A DNA stretch of 64,000 nucleotides from Planctomycetota bacterium (GTDB taxonomy: Bacteria; Planctomycetota; UBA1135; GCA-002686595), in NCBI GenBank assembly GCA_023150475.1, contig JAKLKU010000005.1, positions 124,001 to 188,000 of the forward strand, given 5' to 3'. Positions 17,055 through 25,341 of the stretch are shown here, piece by piece (position 1 is the stretch's first letter; every line of letters begins with the position of its first letter). The notes below the pieces were generated by a model that worked only from the letters and a program-made list of their open reading frames with translations, ran no database searches and was not told where the DNA came from. The translations under genes and the position numbers were made by a program.

Positions 17055-18740
17055 GTGAGCGCTCCGAACGTCCCGAACCCTGCGCACCCGACCAGCGGTG
17101 AAGGCCGCGCGCCGCGCCGCGCGTGGCCGATCGAACCCACTTGCGGGCCAACGCGCGACGAAGCGGCGAAGAGCCTGCTCTTCTCGCCGCTCTCGCTCGG
17201 TCCGCTCGAGGTCCGCACGCGCACTTGGGTGCCGGCGATGGTGCCGTGGCGCGCGAGCGACGACGGCTGCGTCACGCGGGACGTGCTCGATTGGTATCGA
17301 CGCTTCGCCGACGGCGAGCCCGGCGTGCTCGTGCTCGAAGCGACCGGCATCCGCGACGTGCCGAGTGGTCCGCTGCTGCGCATCGGCCACGACCGATTCG
17401 TGCCGGGGCTCGCGGAGCTCGTCGCTGCGGTCCGCGAGCGTTCGCACGGGCGCACGAAGCTCTTCGTGCAGCTCATCGACTTCCTCACGATCAAACGTCG
17501 GCCCGAGAAGGACAAGTTCCTCCGCAAGTTCTTGGTGCTGCGCGACGAGCACCGCGAGCGGCTCGCCGCGCTCGACGAAAACGCGGCGCACGCGAGCGAC
17601 GACGAGCTGCGCGAGTTGCTCGCGCGCCTGCCCCATCCGACGTTGCTCGCGCTGCTCTCTGCTCGCGAACGCGAGGACCTCGAGTACGGTTTCCGCGAAC
17701 GCGTGACCGACGTCGACCGCCCCCACGTCGCGGAACTGCCGCGGACGCTGCCGCCGCTCTTCGCCGACGCCGCCGAGCGCGCGCGGCGCGCCGGCTTCGA
17801 CGGCGTCGAGCTGCACTTCGCGCACGCCTACACCATGGCGTCGTTCCTTTCGCGCACCAACACGCGCGCCGACGGCTACGGCGGTTCGCTCGAGGGCCGC
17901 GTGCGTCTGCCGCTCGAAGTCTTCCGCGCCGTGCGCGAGCGCGTCGGCCGCGACTTCGTCGTCGGCTGTCGTTACCTCGGCGACGAAGCGATCGTGGGCG
18001 GTTCGACGCTCGACGACGCGTGTTGGTTCGGCGTCGAGTTCGCGCGCGCCGGTTTCGATTTCCTCTCGATCTCGAAGGGCGGCAAGTTCGACGACGCGGC
18101 GCAGCCCAAGGTCGGCGAAGCGGCGTACCCCTACACGGGACCGAGCGGTCACGAGTGCATGCCGACGGTGCGCATCGATGTGCCTGGCGAGCCGGCCGCG
18201 AGAGGACCGTTCGGTCGCAACCTCGGACTCTCGCGTGCGATTCGCACCGCGGTGCGAGCCGCCGGCCTCACGACGCCGGTGGTCGGCGCGGGTGGTGTGA
18301 ACACGTTCGAGCTCGCGGAGCGGGCGTTGCGCGACGGCGACTGCGACCTCGTGGCCGCTGCGCGGCAGTCGCTCGCCGATCCGGATTGGTGGAAGAAGCT
18401 CGAGCTCGGCCGCGGCGACGAAGTGCGGCGCTGCAAGTACACCAACTACTGCGAAGCACTCGACCAACGCCACTTGCAGGTGACCTGCCAACTGTGGGAT
18501 CGCGATCTCACGACGCCCGACGCGCAGCTCGCGTCGCCTGCGTCGCCCGCGCCGCCAGCGTCACTCGGATCTCGCGGGCCGAGCTTGGCACGAACGAGCG
18601 GCGACTCGGCCGCGCCGGCCGAACCCGGCCCGGCGGGAGGCGGCGAACGCATGGCGCCCGGCGAAAACTCGACGAGCGGCGAGTCACCCCGCCGCTCGTC
18701 GGATGGCAAGCGCCGTTTGAACGCGCCGCCGTGGTCGTGA
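17055..18740 (+). CDS. NADH:flavin oxidoreductase, Old Yellow Enzyme family
   Basis: A 561-residue FMN-dependent OYE-type TIM barrel. The segment GVELHFAHAYTMASFLSRT with the following NTRADGYGGSLEGRVR corresponds to the family substrate-binding block (normally H-G-A-H-G-Y-L...N-R-x-D-x-Y-G-G-S-x-x-N-R). A helical insert of about 70 residues occupies positions about 145-215. VVGAGGVNT near residue 410 is the FMN phosphate site. The last 60 residues are low-complexity, Pro/Ala/Ser-rich and probably disordered. GTG 17055 is the chosen start. Members reduce activated C=C bonds or oxidise amines; the specific substrate is unknown. A hairpin follows the stop. Confidence 0.85.
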   Translation: MSAPNVPNPAHPTSGEGRAPRRAWPIEPTCGPTRDEAAKSLLFSPLSLGPLEVRTRTWVPAMVPWRASDDGCVTRDVLDWYRRFADGEPGVLVLEATGIRDVPSGPLLRIGHDRFVPGLAELVAAVRERSHGRTKLFVQLIDFLTIKRRPEKDKFLRKFLVLRDEHRERLAALDENAAHASDDELRELLARLPHPTLLALLSAREREDLEYGFRERVTDVDRPHVAELPRTLPPLFADAAERARRAGFDGVELHFAHAYTMASFLSRTNTRADGYGGSLEGRVRLPLEVFRAVRERVGRDFVVGCRYLGDEAIVGGSTLDDACWFGVEFARAGFDFLSISKGGKFDDAAQPKVGEAAYPYTGPSGHECMPTVRIDVPGEPAARGPFGRNLGLSRAIRTAVRAAGLTTPVVGAGGVNTFELAERALRDGDCDLVAAARQSLADPDWWKKLELGRGDEVRRCKYTNYCEALDQRHLQVTCQLWDRDLTTPDAQLASPASPAPPASLGSRGPSLARTSGDSAAPAEPGPAGGGERMAPGENSTSGESPRRSSDGKRRLNAPPWS

Positions 18741-18757
18741 GTCCGCGTCGCGCGGAC
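18741..18757 (+). terminator. Hairpin after the OYE gene
   Basis: A perfect 7-bp stem, GTCCGCG (18741-18747) with CGCGGAC (18751-18757), and loop TCG follows immediately after the TGA at 18738-18740, in the short gap to the convergent gene ending at 18768. Its position supports termination of both transcripts. No U-tract is present. Confidence 0.6.
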
Positions 18758-18767
18758 GAACGAGCCG

Positions 18768-19799
18768 TCACTCCGCCTTCGAGATCGTGAGCTTCTGCTC
18801 GAACTTGCCTTCCTGCGTCGAGGAGATGTGCATCGTGCCGCCGTCGCGGCCTTCACGATCTTCGTCGGTGACGATCTCGACGGTGCCTTCGAGTTCGAGC
18901 GCGAGTGGGCGCTTGTCCGCGAGCGAGTAGAAGAGCTTGCCTTCGAGCTTCGCTTCGTACTTCGGGCCGAACGCCACCACGATCTCCGGCGCGAACATGT
19001 CCCCGCCGCGCCGACCGCCGCGCGGCATGTCGGGCATTTCGCCTTCCGCCTCGGCTTCGATTTCGATCACGGCGCAGTGGACGCCATCGTGCTCCTCGTC
19101 GCCGGTGTACGTCGCTTTGCCTTCCCACTCCGCGATGTCGAAGAGCCGTCCGCTCGAGCCGCCGCGCATGCGTCCACCGCCGCGACGTCCGCCGGGACCG
19201 CCGCCGGCATCGTCCGTCTGCTCGGGCGGCGGGAAGAGCGCCGGCGACACATCGGTGAGCAGCACGCGTCGCAGCGCGTCCTTGTCGAGATCCCACTTCG
19301 CGCCGGCTTCCTTCTCGCCATCCGGGAGCAACGCATCGAGCGCGAGCTGGAGCCGGTGATGCTGCAACGCGACGTCCTGCGCGGGCGTATCGCCTTCCTT
19401 GACCTTTACCTCGACTTCGCCGTCCTCGCCGGCGCTGAGCTCGAGCGTGACGCCGGCGAGCGGCGAGTCGCTCGCCATCTCGCGCTCTTGGTCGCCGAAG
19501 CGCATCACGCTCTTCTGCTCGAGCGTCTCGAACGCGCGCTCGACCTTCGTCGGCTTGCCGTTTTCGACGCCGGTCCATTTGTCCACGTGCACCACTTTGC
19601 GCGCGGTCTCGGTACCGCCGCCTCCGCCGAAGCCACCCTGCACGGGCTCGCCATCGCGGGTCATCTCGAAGCTGGTGGTTTCGATCGAGAACTCCGACTC
19701 GAGCGTGACTCGGACCGCGTGGTCGGCCGTGTAGTTCGTCGAGAGCTTCGTGCCGCCGATCGCGAGCAACGCGAACGCAAACGGAATGGTGCGCAACAT
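18768..19799 (-). CDS. Secreted protein of unknown function
   Basis: A 343-residue protein with an N-terminal hydrophobic export signal (MLRTIPFAFALLAIGG). A Gly-rich stretch lies near residue 55 (GGFGGGGG), and a second Gly/Arg-rich linker (GGGPGGRRGGGRMRGG) lies near 215. The remainder is acidic with beta-type alternation, ending in FEQKLTISKAE. It has no recognised catalytic motif. A strong ribosome binding site, AAGGAGG, lies 7 bases before the ATG. It stands alone, convergent with the OYE gene. The alternating acidic blocks and Gly linkers suggest a multidomain periplasmic or surface protein; I do not recognise the family. Confidence 0.8.
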   Translation of the reverse strand: MLRTIPFAFALLAIGGTKLSTNYTADHAVRVTLESEFSIETTSFEMTRDGEPVQGGFGGGGGTETARKVVHVDKWTGVENGKPTKVERAFETLEQKSVMRFGDQEREMASDSPLAGVTLELSAGEDGEVEVKVKEGDTPAQDVALQHHRLQLALDALLPDGEKEAGAKWDLDKDALRRVLLTDVSPALFPPPEQTDDAGGGPGGRRGGGRMRGGSSGRLFDIAEWEGKATYTGDEEHDGVHCAVIEIEAEAEGEMPDMPRGGRRGGDMFAPEIVVAFGPKYEAKLEGKLFYSLADKRPLALELEGTVEIVTDEDREGRDGGTMHISSTQEGKFEQKLTISKAE

Positions 19800-20168
19800 G
19801 ACTGGGACCTCCTTGGGGGACTGACGCGGCCGAAACCCTAGACGATGGCCCGGGTGTCGGTCGAATCGGCGATTCCCCGGCCCGTCTCCGCCCCACGACG
19901 CCGGTTCGACAACAGGCTGGCCGGCGCCCGGACGGCACACGGACGGCGCACCGGCAGCGCACTGGGTCACAGCCGAGGCACGCGCTCGGGCGACAGGCAC
20001 GCCGCACGCAGGCTGCACGCAAGCCGACGAAGGGACCCAACGTCAGGACCGCACCGCCGTCGCTGGGTTGCGTCCAAAACCAGAATTTCTTGGTCCAGCG
20101 AAGCGTGGCAGTAGGGCCAGCGCGCTTCCTGGCGCGTCCGGTGCCCGCTCAGTACGCTCCCGCCCCGC
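19800..20168. other. 369-base non-coding gap with element shared with 31589-31621
   Basis: This gap lies between a divergent pair: the secreted protein (minus) and the metallo-beta-lactamase gene (plus). No gene is supported. At 20085-20118 it holds a 34-base element that closely matches 31589-31621 (ATTTC-GTCCA-CGA-CGTGG then the identical GGCAGTAGGGCC). It may be a promoter or leader element for the downstream gene starting 50 bases later. Confidence 0.6.
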
Positions 20169-20996
20169 GTGCGAGTGCTTGGCGTCGAAATCGGTGGTCT
20201 GTCCATCGGCGGGATCGAGACCTTCATCGACCTGCCGGAATGGAAGGTCGGATTCGACCTGGGTCGTGTCCGCGAAGCGGCGGTCCAACGGCCGCTGCTC
20301 TGCTTCACGCACGCCCACGTCGATCACTTGGGCGGAGTGGTGTCGCACGCGGCGCTGCGGCACCTGCGGCGCGTCGAACCGCCGACGTACGTGATCCCGC
20401 GCGAGAACGAAGCGGCGTTCGCGGCGCTCTTCGCGGCGTGGCGCGAACTCGATCGTTCGACGCTCGAGCACCGCGTCGTGCCACTCGCGCCCGGCGACGA
20501 GTTCCCCCTGCCGAACAAGCTACTCCTGCGGCCGTTCCGCTCGCCCCATCGTGTCGCGACGCAGGGTTACGCGCTGTGGAGTCGGAAGCGCAAGTTGAGG
20601 CCCGAGTTCGCCGAGCTCCCGCAGAGCGAACTCGACCGACGGATGAGGACGCACGCCGCGGAGATGACCGAACTCGTCGAGACGCCGGAGTTCGCGTTCA
20701 GCGGCGACACGTTGATCGAGCTCGTCGAGCGCGAAGAGGTCGTGCGCCGCGCCCGCATCCTCGTGCTCGAGTGCACGTTCCTCGACGAGCGAGTCTCCGT
20801 CGCCGAGTGCCGCTCCAAGGGCCACACGCACCTCGACGAGATCGTCGAACGCGCCGAGCTCTTCCTAAACGAAGCGCTGGTGCTCTCGCACTTCTCGCTG
20901 CGCTACACGCGCAACGAAGTCCTCGAATTGCTCGACCGCAAGCTCCCGCCGAGCTTGAAACCGCGCGTCACGCCGTTCCTCGAAGGCTGGCGCTGA
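20169..20996 (+). CDS. MBL-fold metallohydrolase, RNase Z-like
   Basis: A 275-residue metallo-beta-lactamase fold protein. The metal-binding motif HxHxDH is present in CFTHAHVDHLGG, and further candidate ligands are SGDT (residue 178 region) and the C-terminal LSHFSLRYT, as in RNase Z/beta-CASP relatives. It starts from GTG 20169. It could act as a tRNA 3'-processing endonuclease (RNase Z) or a related phosphodiesterase; the N-terminal length and motif order fit RNase Z-like proteins, but the exosite arm is not obvious. It is convergent with the CBS-domain gene, 55 bp away. Confidence 0.85.
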   Translation: MRVLGVEIGGLSIGGIETFIDLPEWKVGFDLGRVREAAVQRPLLCFTHAHVDHLGGVVSHAALRHLRRVEPPTYVIPRENEAAFAALFAAWRELDRSTLEHRVVPLAPGDEFPLPNKLLLRPFRSPHRVATQGYALWSRKRKLRPEFAELPQSELDRRMRTHAAEMTELVETPEFAFSGDTLIELVEREEVVRRARILVLECTFLDERVSVAECRSKGHTHLDEIVERAELFLNEALVLSHFSLRYTRNEVLELLDRKLPPSLKPRVTPFLEGWR

Positions 20997-21051
20997 CGCG
21001 GCACGAGTCGGAGTCGGCGGATCGCGGTTCGCGACCTGCCGTCGTCCGCGT

Positions 21052-21654
21052 TCAGCGCGCCGAGCCCTTGGTCGCGCCCGACTTCGATTTGGCCTTCGGC
21101 TTCGACTTGGGCTTCGACTTCGACTTGGGCAACGCGGCCTTGGGCTCACGCTGAGGTTCCGGCGCGGCTTTCGCGACAGGTTTCAAGTCGATCTCGAACA
21201 CGACCGAGCGCTTCTCCTCGCGCCAGCCGCAGATCGCGGCGAACGCGCGCACGAGCTTCTTCGGCTTCAGGTGTTCGTCCTTGACCGCCGCGTGGAAGAA
21301 GTCGGAGAGCGAGACGATGCCTTCGACCTTGCCGTCGGGATCGACGACCGGCAATCGCCGCACTTGGTGCGTGCGCATCAGTTCGAGCGCGTCCTCGATG
21401 TCGTCCGACTTGCGCACGGTGAGCACGTTGCGGCCCATCGCTTCGGCGACCGAGATGTTCTTCAGGTTCTCGCCGCGGAAGTACGCCGACACGGCGACGT
21501 CGCGGTCGGTCAGGATCCCGACGAGCTTCTCCTCGGTGTCGACGACGGGCACGACCCCGCAGTCCTTGTCCCAGAAGACCTGCACCGCTTCGTTGAGCGT
21601 CTGGTCCGCGCGGCAGGTCTGCACCTGACGCTTCATGATCGCTTCGACTTTCAT
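21052..21654 (-). CDS. Two-CBS-domain protein with basic tail
   Basis: A 200-residue protein with two CBS domains: residues 1-65 (MKVEAIMKRQVQTCRADQTL...VGILTDRDVAV) and about 70-125 (AEAMGRNVLTVRKSDDIEDAL...VEGIVSLSDFFHA). Such pairs bind adenosine nucleotides or S-adenosylmethionine and sense energy status. The last 50 residues form a Lys/Ser/Pro-rich tail (repeats of KSKPKSKPKAK) that probably binds nucleic acid or a membrane. ATG 21654 has a GGAGGAAC ribosome binding site. No enzymatic domain is attached, so it is likely a regulatory subunit. Confidence 0.9.
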   Translation of the reverse strand: MKVEAIMKRQVQTCRADQTLNEAVQVFWDKDCGVVPVVDTEEKLVGILTDRDVAVSAYFRGENLKNISVAEAMGRNVLTVRKSDDIEDALELMRTHQVRRLPVVDPDGKVEGIVSLSDFFHAAVKDEHLKPKKLVRAFAAICGWREEKRSVVFEIDLKPVAKAAPEPQREPKAALPKSKSKPKSKPKAKSKSGATKGSAR

Positions 21655-21827
21655 CGTGTTCCTCCTCGCGCGACGTCCGGGAGCGCGGCACCGAGCTCGC
21701 GGCCTCGAGCGTGGCGCGAGGCACCGGCGGCACGCCGACCTCGAGCCGCGGACCCGAGCTCTACTTTCGATGCTCGTCGACGCGCCCGATTTCGTCTTCG
21801 GGCCGAAGAGGGTAGCAGGCCGCACGC

Positions 21828-21890
21828 GCCGCCGTATCGCACGCGTCGCCGTATCGCGCGCCGCCGTATCGCGCGCCGCCGTATCGCACG
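21828..21890. repeat. Four-copy tandem repeat of GCCGCCGTATCGCGC-like unit
   Basis: Upstream of the CBS gene, the sequence GCCGCCGTATCGC recurs four times. The GTAT cores lie at 21833, 21851, 21866 and 21881, giving periods of 18, 15 and 15 bases. The final copies are near-perfect. The repeat lies in a non-coding 295-base stretch between the CBS and cstA genes. No protein-coding or regulatory meaning can be assigned. Confidence 0.75.
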
Positions 21891-21949
21891 CGCCGGGGTT
21901 CGCGCGGGCGAGCCCCGGAGCGCGGGCGACTCCGGCGTCGGCCCGGAGC

Positions 21950-23623
21950 TCACTTCGTCGCGGCCTCGCGGCGCGCTCGGACGAGCGCACGGGCTCCGGC
22001 GGTCGCCAGGTAGAGCGCGAGCAGCACCAAGACCGTCGCCGCGACGCCGTTGGCCAGCGCGACGTCGACTCCCCGGCTCGCGCCGAACTGGGTCCAAGCC
22101 AACGTCACGAGAGCCCACAGCGTGATGACCAGCACGAAGGCCATCGGCAGCAGCGTGAACCAGGCGCGTCGCCCGAGCTTCTCGAGCCAAACGCTGATCA
22201 CGATCAACGTCAGCGCGGCGAGCAGTTGGTTCGACGCACCGAAGAGCGTCCAGAACTTCGCGTACGAGTTCTCGCCGCCGTAGCGGACGAAGAACACCGG
22301 CGGTCCGATGGTGATCAGCGTGCCGGCGAGCGCGCCGAACTTGCCGCGCCAACCGAAGAGCTCCTGCACCAAGTAGCGCCCGAGCCGCGTCGCGACGTCG
22401 AGCGTATCGAACACGAACGTCGAGAACGCCATCGCGCCGAACGTGATCGCGAACGGCAAGTTGTCCTTGCCGATCAGGAGGGTCAGGAACTCGCCGATGC
22501 CTCGGCCGTAGATCACGCCCGGTTTCAGCCCGGCGAGTTGATCGCTCGTGAAGATCATCACGGTCACCAGCGCGACCAACGCGACGAAGCCCTCGGCAAG
22601 CATCGCGCCGTAACCGACGAAGTGCGTGTGCGACTCGCGCGCGACCTGCTTCGAAGTCGTGCCGGAACAAACGAGCCCGTGGAACCCAGAACACGCGCCG
22701 CACGCGATCGTCACGAAGAGGAACGGGAAGAGCTGGCCGCCCGCCGCCCCGGTGTCCCAGGTCTTGAACGCAGGCTGTTGGATCTCGTAGCCGCCGAAGA
22801 GCACGCCGATCACGCCGAGGCAGAGCGCGCTGTAGAGCACGAAACCGCCGAGATACCCGCGCGGTTGGAGCAGCGCCCACACCGGCGTCACCGACGCGAC
22901 GCAGCAGTATCCGAGGATCACGAGCGCCCACGTGCCGTGATCGAAGAGCAACACGTGCGAGAACCGCGTGCCGAGCCACGCGAGCGCGAACGTCGCCGGC
23001 ACGAACACCACGGTGACGAGCCAGAGCGGAGGCCGCATGAGTCGCTGCACGACGCCCATCACCAGCGCGAGCACGAGGTACGCGACGCTCGCCGCCGCGA
23101 CCGCGCCGCCGGGATCGAAGGTCCGCGCGGTGCCTTCGAGCTCTTCGGTGCCGCGCACGAAACTGCCGGCCGTGATGTCGGTGAACGCGACGATCACGTA
23201 GACGAGCGCGAGCCAGATGAACGCCATCATCGCGCGGCCTGCCGGCGATCCGAGCCGCTCGCGCGCGATCTCGGCGACCGAAACGGCCCCGTGGCGGACG
23301 GACGCGAAGAGCGACGAAAAGTCGTGCACCGCGCCGATCAGCACCACGCCGACCGCGATCCACGCGAGACACGGCCCCCACCCGAACGTCTGGCACGCGA
23401 TGATCGGCCCAGCGATCGGTCCCGCGGCCGCGATCGCGGAGAAGTGCTGCGCGAAGAGATAGAACGGCTGCGTCGGCACGTAGTCGACGCCGTCCTCGAG
23501 CGTGTGCGCTGGCGTCGCGCGGCCGTCGTCCAGTCCGAAACGGCGCGCGACCCAGCCTCCATAGAGGCGATACGCGAGCGCGAGCAGCGCGAGGAAGCCG
23601 AGCGCGAGGACGGCGAGGGGCAC
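21950..23623 (-). CDS. cstA: CstA family peptide/pyruvate transporter
   Basis: A 557-residue integral membrane protein of the carbon-starvation (CstA/BtsT) family, which imports peptides or pyruvate using the proton gradient. Recognised segments are GVDYVPTQPFYLFAQHFSAIAAAGPIAGP near the N-terminus and ACGACSGFHGLVCSGTTSKQV with FVGYGAMLAEG in the centre, plus about 14-16 hydrophobic helices. The length is short relative to the about 700-residue E. coli CstA, matching the shorter BtsT-like subgroup. The GTG at 23623 is the chosen start. It is divergent, across 126 bases, from the membrane protein/regulator pair. Confidence 0.92.
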   Translation of the reverse strand: MPLAVLALGFLALLALAYRLYGGWVARRFGLDDGRATPAHTLEDGVDYVPTQPFYLFAQHFSAIAAAGPIAGPIIACQTFGWGPCLAWIAVGVVLIGAVHDFSSLFASVRHGAVSVAEIARERLGSPAGRAMMAFIWLALVYVIVAFTDITAGSFVRGTEELEGTARTFDPGGAVAAASVAYLVLALVMGVVQRLMRPPLWLVTVVFVPATFALAWLGTRFSHVLLFDHGTWALVILGYCCVASVTPVWALLQPRGYLGGFVLYSALCLGVIGVLFGGYEIQQPAFKTWDTGAAGGQLFPFLFVTIACGACSGFHGLVCSGTTSKQVARESHTHFVGYGAMLAEGFVALVALVTVMIFTSDQLAGLKPGVIYGRGIGEFLTLLIGKDNLPFAITFGAMAFSTFVFDTLDVATRLGRYLVQELFGWRGKFGALAGTLITIGPPVFFVRYGGENSYAKFWTLFGASNQLLAALTLIVISVWLEKLGRRAWFTLLPMAFVLVITLWALVTLAWTQFGASRGVDVALANGVAATVLVLLALYLATAGARALVRARREAATK

Positions 23624-23749
23624 GGTGCGCCATCCTAGGCGCGGCCCACGGCGTCCCGCGAGGCCCGGCGCACCGCACGCTTGCCCACTTTCGGTCTTTG
23701 TCGTGCAAAGGGCTTGACGCCCTGGGGAACCCGGGGAAACTCCGAAACG

Positions 23750-24358
23750 ATGAGCCCGCGATCCCCCTTCGAATCCCCGGACCGCTCGCCCGGCGTCGGC
23801 GATCGCGCTCGGCTCCAGATCGACGTCGTCGAACGCACGCTGCGCCGCGCGTCACGGTTCCGCGAAGTGCCGTCGTGGAGCGGCGTGCTGATGGGACTCG
23901 TCGGCTTCGTCGGTGCGGGCGCTGCGTCGCTCGCGGACGGCCGCTCGAATTGGCTCGTCACCTGGCTCGTCGCCGCCGCGGTGGCGGCCCTGGTCGGTGC
24001 CGCGGAGATCTCGGAACGCATGTCGGGACACGGTGCGGCCGCACGCGCGCAGTTCGGTCGTTTCGCCGCCGCGCTCGCGCCGAGCTTCGTCGCGACCGGC
24101 ATCCTGACGTTCGCGCTCGCGAACGCCGGCCTGTATGGCTGGCTGCCGAGCGTGTGGCTGCTCGGCTACGGCACCGCGCTGATCGGCGCCGGACTCGTGT
24201 CGCTGCCCGAAGTGCTGTGGATGGGCGTCACGTTCGACGCGTTGGGGCTCGCCGCGCTCTTGACGCCGGCGGAGTTCGGCGACGCGTGGCTCGCGGCCGG
24301 CTTCGGCGGTTTGCACGTGATCTTCGGCACTTGGATCGCGGGAGGACGCCGTGGGTGA
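23750..24358 (+). CDS. Membrane protein paired with a winged-helix regulator
   Basis: A 202-residue protein. The first 45 residues are polar, then come five or six hydrophobic helices (for example SGVLMGLVGFVGAGAASLAD, LVAAAVAALVGAAEI and FVATGILTFALANAGLYGW). It has no catalytic motif. Its stop overlaps the next gene by eight bases (24351-24358), so the products are probably made together and may form a membrane sensor with a DNA-binding partner. Pairs of this kind recur in bacteria, but the signal they sense is unknown. Translation starts at ATG 23750. Confidence 0.8.
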   Translation: MSPRSPFESPDRSPGVGDRARLQIDVVERTLRRASRFREVPSWSGVLMGLVGFVGAGAASLADGRSNWLVTWLVAAAVAALVGAAEISERMSGHGAAARAQFGRFAAALAPSFVATGILTFALANAGLYGWLPSVWLLGYGTALIGAGLVSLPEVLWMGVTFDALGLAALLTPAEFGDAWLAAGFGGLHVIFGTWIAGGRRG

Positions 24359-24716
24359 ACGCAAGTTGGAGCGAGCGCGCGAGCGTTCGAAGCTGCAGCA
24401 CGTCCCCGGGCTCGCGGCCGACGACAGCGACGCGGACAAACTCCTGCACGAGCGCATGCGGCTCGCGATCGTCAGCGCGCTCGCCGTGAACGACGCGCTC
24501 TCGTTCGTGGAGTTGAAGGAACTCGTCGGCGCCACCGACGGCAACCTCTCGGTCCACTCGCGCAAGCTCGAGGCGGCCGGACTCGTCGGCTGCACCAAGG
24601 GGTTCGATGGCCGCGTGCCGCGGACCGAGTTCCGCTTGACGGCGTCGGGCCGCCGCGCGCTCGAGCGCCACCTCGAGCACATGGAGCGGTTGATCCGCGC
24701 CGTCCGCAAACGCTGA
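24351..24716 (+). CDS. Winged-helix transcriptional regulator
   Basis: A 121-residue DNA-binding protein with a winged helix-turn-helix core at about residues 28-110 (MRLAIVSALAVNDALSFVEL, GATDGNLSVHSRKLEAAGLV, RTEFRLTASGRRAL), the pattern of ArsR/MarR-like HTH domains. The N-terminus is charged and the last 20 residues are basic. GTG 24351 is used because it lies inside the preceding gene and has GGAGGA 8 bases upstream. It is probably an autoregulator of this two-gene operon with the membrane protein. No cysteine metal site is apparent. Confidence 0.85.
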   Translation: MGERKLERARERSKLQHVPGLAADDSDADKLLHERMRLAIVSALAVNDALSFVELKELVGATDGNLSVHSRKLEAAGLVGCTKGFDGRVPRTEFRLTASGRRALERHLEHMERLIRAVRKR

Positions 24717-25341
24717 GCGCACTGCCGCGCGCACGCCCCGCCCAACTCCGTAGGTCGCGGCCGCATACTGCCGCGCATCGTTGCGCAGGAAATCGCGAGC
24801 AGGCTGCAACCAAAGCCGTTCGGCGACGTCCATTCAGGAAGCCCCGCGTCGTCTTTCGGGCAGCACGCCTCGCGGCACGCGCGCGCCGCGCCTGCCCCCC
24901 GTCAGTCGCGTCGCTCGAGCCGCTCGCTGCGGATGCTCGCGGCAGCACGCGTCGTCGTGCGCCGCTCCGCTCGCAGGACTCGTGTCGCGCCGACCGGCAC
25001 GACGACCGTCGCCCGCGAGGAGCGACGCTGACCCGACGCACCCCCGCGACCTCGCCGGCGCGGCTTTCGTGATCCAATCCCCGAGGCCAGTTCGTCAGGC
25101 GCGCGACGGGCGGGTTCGACTCGCCGGCACCACGTCGAGCGCCCCAGGTTCCGCAGACGCGCGATCCGTCGGATCCGGCGGCGGCCGGCTCCTCCGTTAG
25201 TCGTTGCATGGAAGCGATTTCCACCGGTCGAGCGCGGCGATCCGGTGGCCTTCGGCCGGTCCGGGTGGGCATACTTGGACGCCGCTCGCGCGCCTTCTTG
25301 GCGGCTCCCCACCGACACCTCGACCGCTCCTCTCCGACCGC
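24717..25341. other. 625-base stretch with no supported gene
   Basis: This region lies between the regulator gene and the antiporter-EIIA gene, both on the plus strand. Any short open frames show no domain signature, ribosome binding site or operon overlap. A T-arm-like sequence at about 25108-25133 (GGCGGGTTCGACTCGCC) lacks a matching acceptor or D arm, so no tRNA is called. The antiporter promoter probably lies here. I see nothing else convincing. Confidence 0.5.

Noticed and set aside
25108-25133. tRNA T-arm-like sequence GGCGGGTTCGACTCGCC
   Set aside because: The flanks do not form an acceptor stem or D-arm; only a chance match in GC-rich DNA.
24781-25200. 139-codon open frame in the gap before the antiporter
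   Set aside because: No ribosome binding site, domain or protein-like pattern; composition matches random GC-rich translation.
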